In this document: positions 1 to 6,015 of the stretch, one piece after another | Layout of the letters: each line of letters opens with the position of its first letter | Position numbering within the stretch: position 1 is the first letter of the stretch | Source of the DNA: Deltaproteobacteria bacterium | Lineage (GTDB): Bacteria > Myxococcota > Myxococcia > Myxococcales > 40CM-4-68-19 | DNA: 6,015 bases | Direction of reading: 5' to 3' | Assembly (NCBI GenBank): GCA_005879095.1 | Contig: VBLM01000302.1 | Location: 1-6,015, forward strand | Made by a program: the position numbers and the translations under genes | The notes under the pieces: generated by a model | Database searches by the model: none | What the model was told of the DNA's origin: nothing | What the model saw: the letters and a program-made list of their open reading frames with translations, nothing else

Positions 1-117
1 GAAGACCTTGAGGCCGATCTTGTACAGGTCCACGAACGTCTTGCAGACGCCGGTGAAGCTCGGCAGGTCGAGCAGCTCGCCGAGCACCAGTTGCTTTTGA
101 AGGATGCTCTCGGCCAC
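1..117 (-). CDS. Partial CDS: N-terminus of a probable sensory/signalling protein (PocR-like or GAF-like)
   Basis: The frame is open from GTG 115-117 to the window edge, giving 39 residues. It begins MAESILQKQLVLGELLDL and continues with PSFTGVCKTFVDLYKIGLKVF. The GTG directly abuts the TAA of the GTPase gene, with GGAG 8 nt upstream, so the start is well supported. The pattern of an acidic-hydrophobic LGELLDL helix, then SFxxVCKTFxDLYKIGLKVF, resembles the opening of PocR-type or GAF-like ligand-binding domains found at the N-terminus of histidine kinases and other signalling proteins. That family call is from memory of the pattern and rests on few residues. No signal peptide or membrane segment is present in the visible part, so a cytoplasmic protein is likely. 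As the last visible gene of the operon it could act with the GTPase, but this is inference. Confidence 0.6.
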   Translation of the reverse strand, partial: MAESILQKQLVLGELLDLPSFTGVCKTFVDLYKIGLKVF

Positions 118-795
118 TTATGCTGCTCCAACCGGCATCGACGGCGCATCCACGAGGCACCTTCTAACCTCCTCGACGAACTGGCGCCGGTCCAAACCGA
201 GCTTGTCCGAGAGTAGGTAGTGCTTGTCGATCTGCTCGAAGGTGAGGTCGACGAGGCCGAGGAAGGTCTCGACCACACCCTCGCCGCGCACGGCCACCGC
301 TTCGAAGACCGGCTGCTTGTTCTCCTTGCGCATCTTGTCGATGGCTTCGACGGTCGAGTCGTCGCCCAGGTCCTTCTTGTTCCACTGCACCACGTTGGGC
401 AGCGTCTCGATGGAGAGGCCGTTGGCCTTCAGGTTCTCCACCATGTTCAGCCAGTACTTGTAGTTCTCCTGCCGCTTGCTGGGCTGGCTGTCGGCGATGA
501 AGGCGATGGCGTCCGCTCCTTGCAGCACGATGCGACGGGTCGAGTTGTGCATCACCTGCCCCGGCACGGTGAAGAGCTTGAGCTTCACTTTCAGGTTGCC
601 GGCCCGGAAGATGAGCGGAAGCGTATCGAAGAAGAGGGTGCGGTCGTCGGCTGTATCCAGCGTCATCAGATGGCCGCGCAGGTCCGGCCGAATCCGCTGG
701 TACAAAGCGCGCAGGTTGGTCGTCTTCCCGGACAAGCCGGGGCCGTAATAGACGATCTTGAGCGTCAGCTCCCGTTGACCCGTGTTGAACTGCAA
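118..795 (-). CDS. MglA-type Ras-like small GTPase
   Basis: This is a 225-residue GTPase of the bacterial MglA family, GTP-dependent switches that set cell polarity and motility in Myxococcus and have other roles elsewhere. The G1 P-loop GPGLSGKTT is at 18-26. The switch I region is DRTLFFDTLP at 51-60, with Arg52 at the place of the MglA arginine finger. Switch II is TVPGQ at 76-80 (replacing the usual DxxG, as in MglA), with Gln80 as the likely catalytic glutamine. FIADSQ at 99-104 is also MglA-like. G4 is NKKD at 139-142, and G5 is probably EAVAVRGEG at 165-173. The C-terminus (about 190-225) extends beyond the roughly 195-residue M. xanthus MglA. I chose TTG 793-795 because homology begins at QFNTGQREL just after it and a GGGGTGA site precedes it. 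A longer frame from TTG 873 would add 26 non-homologous residues inside lon. The stop TAA (118-120) abuts the next gene. No adjacent MglB-like GTPase-activating (Roadblock) gene is seen in the window. The specific role is unknown. Confidence 0.92.
   Translation of the reverse strand: MQFNTGQRELTLKIVYYGPGLSGKTTNLRALYQRIRPDLRGHLMTLDTADDRTLFFDTLPLIFRAGNLKVKLKLFTVPGQVMHNSTRRIVLQGADAIAFIADSQPSKRQENYKYWLNMVENLKANGLSIETLPNVVQWNKKDLGDDSTVEAIDKMRKENKQPVFEAVAVRGEGVVETFLGLVDLTFEQIDKHYLLSDKLGLDRRQFVEEVRRCLVDAPSMPVGAA
126..129 (-). promoter_or_regulatory. Ribosome binding site of the downstream sensor gene
   Basis: GGAG on the minus strand lies inside the GTPase coding end, 8 nt before the GTG at 115-117. 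It supports that GTG as the start of the partial gene at the window edge. Confidence 0.55.
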
Positions 796-799
796 CCGT

Positions 800-3208
<2,409 letters not shown>

Positions 3209-3213
3209 GGGAC

Positions 3214-3220
3214 GACCTTA
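3214..3220 (-). promoter_or_regulatory. Ribosome binding site of lon overlapping the helicase stop
   Basis: On the minus strand the bases read TAAGGTC, so the AAGG Shine-Dalgarno core (3216-3219) is part of the helicase TAA stop (3218-3220). Seven bases separate it from the lon ATG at 3206-3208. This supports the chosen lon start and suggests that ribosomes finishing the helicase help initiate lon. Confidence 0.6.
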
Positions 3221-4795
3221 CCGCGATCGCGACGTGATCCAGAAGGCCTGAACCGCCTGGGGCGTGCGGAGGACCGGGCAGCGGGGGAGGGACTCGACGA
3301 ACAGCCGGCCGTACCCCTTGCGGGTCATGCGCGCGTCGAGGACGGCGACGATGCCGCGGTCGGTCGAGCTGCGGATCAGCCGGCCGAACCCCTGCTTGAG
3401 GGCGAGAGCGGCCTGGGGGACCTGGTAGCCGTAAAACGCATCCTCGCCCTGCGCCCGCAGCCGGTCGATCCGCGCTGCGACCAATGGTTCGGACGGGGAC
3501 GCGAAGGGCAGCTTGTCGATCACGACCATGCTCAGCGCGTCGCCCGGGACGTCGACGCCCTCCCAGAAACTCTGGCTGGCGAAGAGCACCGAGGGCTTCT
3601 CGCGAAAACGCTTGAGCAGCTGCTGCTTGGGTTGATCGCCCTGGAGGAGGACCTGGCACGGCAATTCGTCCGCGAGCCGTTCGTGCACCGCGCGCATGTT
3701 CTTCAAGGACGTGAAGAGCACGAACGCGCGCCCTTCCGTGATCGGCAGGAGCTGCCGCAGCTCATCCGCCACCGCGTCGGCAAAGTCGGAGTCCGAAGGG
3801 TCCGGCATCGATTCCGGCAGATAGAGCGCGGCGTTGTTCTGGTAGTCGAAGGGCGAGGCCAGCACCGCGTCGCGCAGCGGAAAGAGCGCGCCGGTATCGT
3901 CTTTGAGGCCGAGGCGTCGCTCGAAATAATCGAGCTCGCCCTGTACTGCGAGCGTCGCGCTGGTGAACACGACCGGGCCGATCTTGTCGTAGAGCTTCTC
4001 CTGAAGGATCGAAGCCACGTCGACCGGTGAAGCGTGCAGGAAGAGTTGGCCGGCGCGCGCTTCCGCCCAGTGGATCAGGCGCGGATCGCGGCGGCTTTCC
4101 GAGAAGAGCTCGAGCTCGGCGTTGAGGCCGAGGCAGCGCCGCTCGAGCAGCGCCAGCTCTTCGTCGTCCTGTTTCGAGAGCGCCGCGCCAAGGGACTGCA
4201 CGAGGTCCGACAGCTTCTGCCGCTCAGGCTCGGCCGGCTTGAGGGCGCCGGGCAGCAGGACCCAGCGCGAATTTTCCTGGCTGCCGGTGGAAAGCGCCAC
4301 GGCGAAGAAGTCTCCGCCCTCGCGCAAGAGCCGCGCCGCCAGATCCCGCGCGGCCAGAAGCTGCGCCCGCGTCTGCAGCGCCTTCAGCGCATCCCGCGCC
4401 AGCTCGGAGACCTTGAAGCTCGAGAGCTGCGCGCCGAAGTGCTCGGTCGCGACCTCCTCGATCGCGTGTGCCTCGTCGAAGATGACCGCGTCGTAACGCG
4501 GCAGCACGGCCGCACCGGCGTCGCCCGCCGACGAGCTGCGCAGGGCGAGGTCGGCGAAGAAGAGGTGATGGTTGACCACGATGACGTCCGCTTCCGCCGC
4601 CAGCCGCCGCATGCGGAAGACGAAGCAGCGGTCGAAGTGCGCGCACTTCTGCCCCAGGCACTGGTCGGCGCTCGCCGAGAGGTCTCGCCAAGCGGCGAGA
4701 TTCTCAGGCAATTCCGACAGCTCCGCACGGTCGCCGGTCTGCGTGGTCCGCGCCCAGTCGGAGATGCCCTCGAAGAGCGCGGCCTCGTCGCGCAC
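3218..4795 (-). CDS. DinG/YoaA-type Fe-S helicase, main part after the frameshift
   Basis: These 525 codons complete the helicase begun at 5091. Numbered from the GTG codon at 4793-4795, three cysteines, C46, C51 and C57 (C-x4-C-x5-C), match cysteines 2-4 of the XPD/DinG 4Fe-4S cluster. VNHHLFFADL follows at 74-83. The Walker B box is DEAH at 107-110. Further on are motif III (FTSATL), motif IV (FVLFTSLKNM), motif V (FWEGVDVPGD) and the arginine-finger motif VI (QGFGRLIRS). With the N-terminal part the protein would be about 625-630 residues, the size of E. coli YoaA and its relatives. All C-terminal motifs are intact, suggesting a recent lesion or an artefact rather than an old decayed gene. 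GTG 4795 could in principle serve as an internal start, but the product would lack Walker A and be inactive as an ATPase. The stop TAA at 3218-3220 overlaps the lon ribosome binding site. The exact subfamily (DinG or YoaA-like) is not resolved. Confidence 0.88.
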   Translation of the reverse strand: MRDEAALFEGISDWARTTQTGDRAELSELPENLAAWRDLSASADQCLGQKCAHFDRCFVFRMRRLAAEADVIVVNHHLFFADLALRSSSAGDAGAAVLPRYDAVIFDEAHAIEEVATEHFGAQLSSFKVSELARDALKALQTRAQLLAARDLAARLLREGGDFFAVALSTGSQENSRWVLLPGALKPAEPERQKLSDLVQSLGAALSKQDDEELALLERRCLGLNAELELFSESRRDPRLIHWAEARAGQLFLHASPVDVASILQEKLYDKIGPVVFTSATLAVQGELDYFERRLGLKDDTGALFPLRDAVLASPFDYQNNAALYLPESMPDPSDSDFADAVADELRQLLPITEGRAFVLFTSLKNMRAVHERLADELPCQVLLQGDQPKQQLLKRFREKPSVLFASQSFWEGVDVPGDALSMVVIDKLPFASPSEPLVAARIDRLRAQGEDAFYGYQVPQAALALKQGFGRLIRSSTDRGIVAVLDARMTRKGYGRLFVESLPRCPVLRTPQAVQAFWITSRSR

Positions 4796-4803
4796 GGCGA
4801 ACG
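4795..4803 (-). other. Frameshift junction in the helicase gene
   Basis: The helicase homology leaves one frame after the KGR codons (CGT at 4801-4803, then TCG at 4798-4800) and resumes in another frame at the GTG codon 4793-4795. The shift equals a loss of 3n+1 bases. The family normally has a short NYLC-type block exactly here, so the simplest reading is a small deletion (for example 10 or 13 bases) that removed it along with the first Fe-S cysteine. The local bases AAAGGGCGTTCGCC do not form a canonical -1 slippery heptamer in the zero frame. A programmed shift would also not restore the missing block. Sequencing or assembly error remains equally possible. Confidence 0.8.
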
Positions 4804-5091
4804 CCCTTTCAGGAACGCGACCTTGGCATCGACGCCGAGCGCCTTGAGCAACGGCACGTCCTTGTCGGCGAGCTGTTCCTGCAGCGTCTTGGTGGCCGTG
4901 CTGACGACGACCTTGAGGCCGCTCTGAGCCGCCGGCAGCAGGTAGGCGATTGTCTTACCCGTCCCGGTGCCGGCCTCGACGACCGCGGCTTCTCCGCGAG
5001 CGAGCGCCGACTCCACGACGCGCATCATCTCCTGCTGCGACTCGCGCCGCTCGTACCCGGGCAGCACGCGAGCCAGCTCATCGAGCTCCAC
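4798..5091 (-). CDS. DinG/YoaA-type ATP-dependent DNA helicase, N-terminal part before a frameshift
   Basis: This is the first 98 codons of a superfamily 2 helicase of the XPD/DinG group, which unwinds DNA 5'-3' in repair and R-loop or replication-conflict clearance. The start is GTG at 5089-5091; the only upstream in-frame signal is the TAG stop of the protease gene, 9 nt earlier. A GGGG run at 5104-5107 is a weak, rather distant ribosome binding site, so coupling to the upstream gene is likely. A Q-motif-like YERRESQQ lies at residues 13-20, Walker A AGTGTGKT at 40-47 and motif Ia STATKTLQEQL at 64-74. The sequence then reads VAFLKGR (91-97), which in this family is normally followed by an Asn-Tyr-Leu-Cys block. 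Here the frame is lost instead. Without correction, translation runs on in a meaningless frame to a stop at 4384-4386. No N-terminal exonuclease domain is fused. The continuation is the fragment at 3218-4795. Confidence 0.85.
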
Positions 5092-5100
5092 CGGAGCGTT

Positions 5101-6015
5101 CTACCCCGCGAGCAGGGCCAGCGGCACGGGCGAAAACGAGAGCACGAGCAGCGCGAGACTGGCGAGCACCAGAAAGCGCCGGGGCCCATCGAGTCGCTCT
5201 TCCGGCTGCGAGAGCGGCGGGTGGAAGCCGAGGCCGAGACCCATCAAGAGGCCCCAGATGATCCAGCCGGGAAAAGCGGTGAAGACGCCGAGGGCCAATA
5301 AAGCAGCGCTCAACGGCGGCCCGAAAAAGCGATGCACCCGCGGCGACGCGCCGAAGAGCACATGCCCACCGTCGAGCTGACCGAGCGGCAAGAGGTTCAA
5401 CGCGGTGAGCAGAAAGCCGAACCAGCCCGCGACCGCCACCGGATGGAGCGCGAGGGCCTTGTCCGCCGGCAGATTGCCCCAGACGAGCTTTTCGCAAAGC
5501 GCCATCCCGAGCGGGCTGCCGAGATCGAAGGCTTCGCGCATCGCCGGCCAGTTGCCGGTCTGGAACCAGGTCAGCGCGGCTTCGAACAGAGTCCAGCGCG
5601 GCGTCGACGGCTCCGCCGCGACCACCGTCGACCACTTGAGACCGAGGACCAGCACCGGAATCGTGACGAGGAATCCCGCGATCGGCCCGGCTGCGCCGAT
5701 GTCGAGCAGCGCGGTCCGCGTCCGCGGCAGAGAGCGCAGCCGGATCACCGCGCCGAGCGTGCCGATCACCGACAGGAGCGGCGCCGGGATGAAGAACGGC
5801 CACGTCGCGTCGACCTTGTGCCGCCGCGCGAGGAGAAAATGCCCCATCTCGTGCGAGAGCATGATGAGCAGGAGCGCGAGCGAAAAGCCGAGCCCGTGGT
5901 GCCACATCTCCAGGCGGGTCGGCTCGGGAAGCTGCGTATCGTTCAGCGCGCTCCCGGCCATGAACGCCGAGGCGAACGTGAGCAGGAACAAAAAGATGTT
6001 CAGGAGCGGCGGCCG
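5101..6015 (-). CDS. Site-2-type intramembrane zinc metalloprotease (M50 family), 5' end outside window
   Basis: This is a membrane-embedded zinc protease of the M50/site-2 protease family, most like the bacterial/plastid EGY-type branch. Such enzymes cleave transmembrane substrates within the bilayer. Numbering from the first visible codon (6013-6015), 304 residues are seen. The zinc motif HEMGH is at about 55-59 (His55 and His59 as ligands, Glu56 catalytic). The third-ligand motif NLLPLGQLDGGH is at about 207-218, with Asp215. A family-typical FFIPAP stretch lies at 74-79. Hydrophobic segments occur near 7-25, 41-58, 104-126, 195-213, 234-262 and 280-302. The stop is TAG at 5101-5103. A TTG at 5989-5991 could be taken as a start, but the frame stays open to the window edge and the preceding residues (RPPLLNIF) look like the usual lead into the first membrane helix, so the true start is upstream. 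No PDZ domain is visible. The helicase gene begins 9 nt after the stop. Substrate unknown. Confidence 0.9.
   Translation of the reverse strand, partial: RPPLLNIFLFLLTFASAFMAGSALNDTQLPEPTRLEMWHHGLGFSLALLLIMLSHEMGHFLLARRHKVDATWPFFIPAPLLSVIGTLGAVIRLRSLPRTRTALLDIGAAGPIAGFLVTIPVLVLGLKWSTVVAAEPSTPRWTLFEAALTWFQTGNWPAMREAFDLGSPLGMALCEKLVWGNLPADKALALHPVAVAGWFGFLLTALNLLPLGQLDGGHVLFGASPRVHRFFGPPLSAALLALGVFTAFPGWIIWGLLMGLGLGFHPPLSQPEERLDGPRRFLVLASLALLVLSFSPVPLALLAG

Noticed and set aside
3222..3231. Ten-base palindrome CGCGATCGCG at the helicase 3' end
   Set aside because: It is short, lies in coding sequence, occurs once as far as I noticed, and such GC-rich palindromes are common by chance.
4384..4797. 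Continuation of the first helicase frame to a stop at 4384
   Set aside because: Past position 4798 the translation is Ser/Arg/Thr-rich with no helicase motif, while the true homology continues in the other frame.
4795..4812. Programmed -1 frameshifting in the helicase gene
   Set aside because: No canonical slippery heptamer is present in the zero frame, and a shift here would still leave the conserved cysteine-bearing block missing.
4034..4927. A 297-codon plus-strand frame opposite the helicase
   Set aside because: It is an antisense shadow with a charged, low-complexity translation and no domain.
5989..5991. TTG as the start of the M50 protease
   Set aside because: The frame is open upstream to the window edge and the preceding residues look like part of the first membrane helix lead-in, so the gene is simply cut by the window.

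Overview
The window is a GC-rich stretch of bacterial chromosome with every supportable gene on the minus strand. Read in the direction of transcription (from position 6015 down to 1) it holds five genes: a site-2-type intramembrane metalloprotease (M50 family, 5' end outside the window), a DinG/YoaA-type Fe-S helicase whose reading frame is broken near 4798, a complete Lon protease, a complete MglA-type small GTPase, and the first 39 codons of a probable sensory/signalling protein that runs off the window at position 1.

The genes are packed end to end. The gaps are 9 nt (protease to helicase), 9 nt (helicase to lon), 4 nt (lon to GTPase) and 0 nt (GTPase to sensor). Three of the ribosome binding sites lie in or against the preceding stop codon or coding end. 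There is no room between genes for a promoter or factor-independent terminator, so the five genes most likely form one operon with coupled translation. No stretch over 20 bases lacks a gene, and I see no RNA gene, mobile element, CRISPR array or origin.

The organism is probably a high-GC member of the former deltaproteobacteria, such as Myxococcota. This is inferred from the MglA-type GTPase with its TVPGQ switch II, from a Lon that is not in a clpP-clpX-lon context, and from use of TTG and GTG starts. No 16S or other marker is present, so this stays an inference.

Functionally the operon mixes membrane proteolysis (M50), cytoplasmic quality-control or regulatory proteolysis (Lon), DNA repair helicase activity and small-GTPase/sensor signalling. 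The Lon, GTPase and M50 frames look intact with their catalytic residues present. The helicase is either a real pseudogene or carries a sequencing/assembly deletion, which also removes the region expected to hold the first Fe-S cysteine. I did not find a clearly new biological system. The most notable points are the helicase lesion and the unusual combination of an MglA-type GTPase without MglB, a probable sensor and two proteases in one tightly coupled transcription unit.
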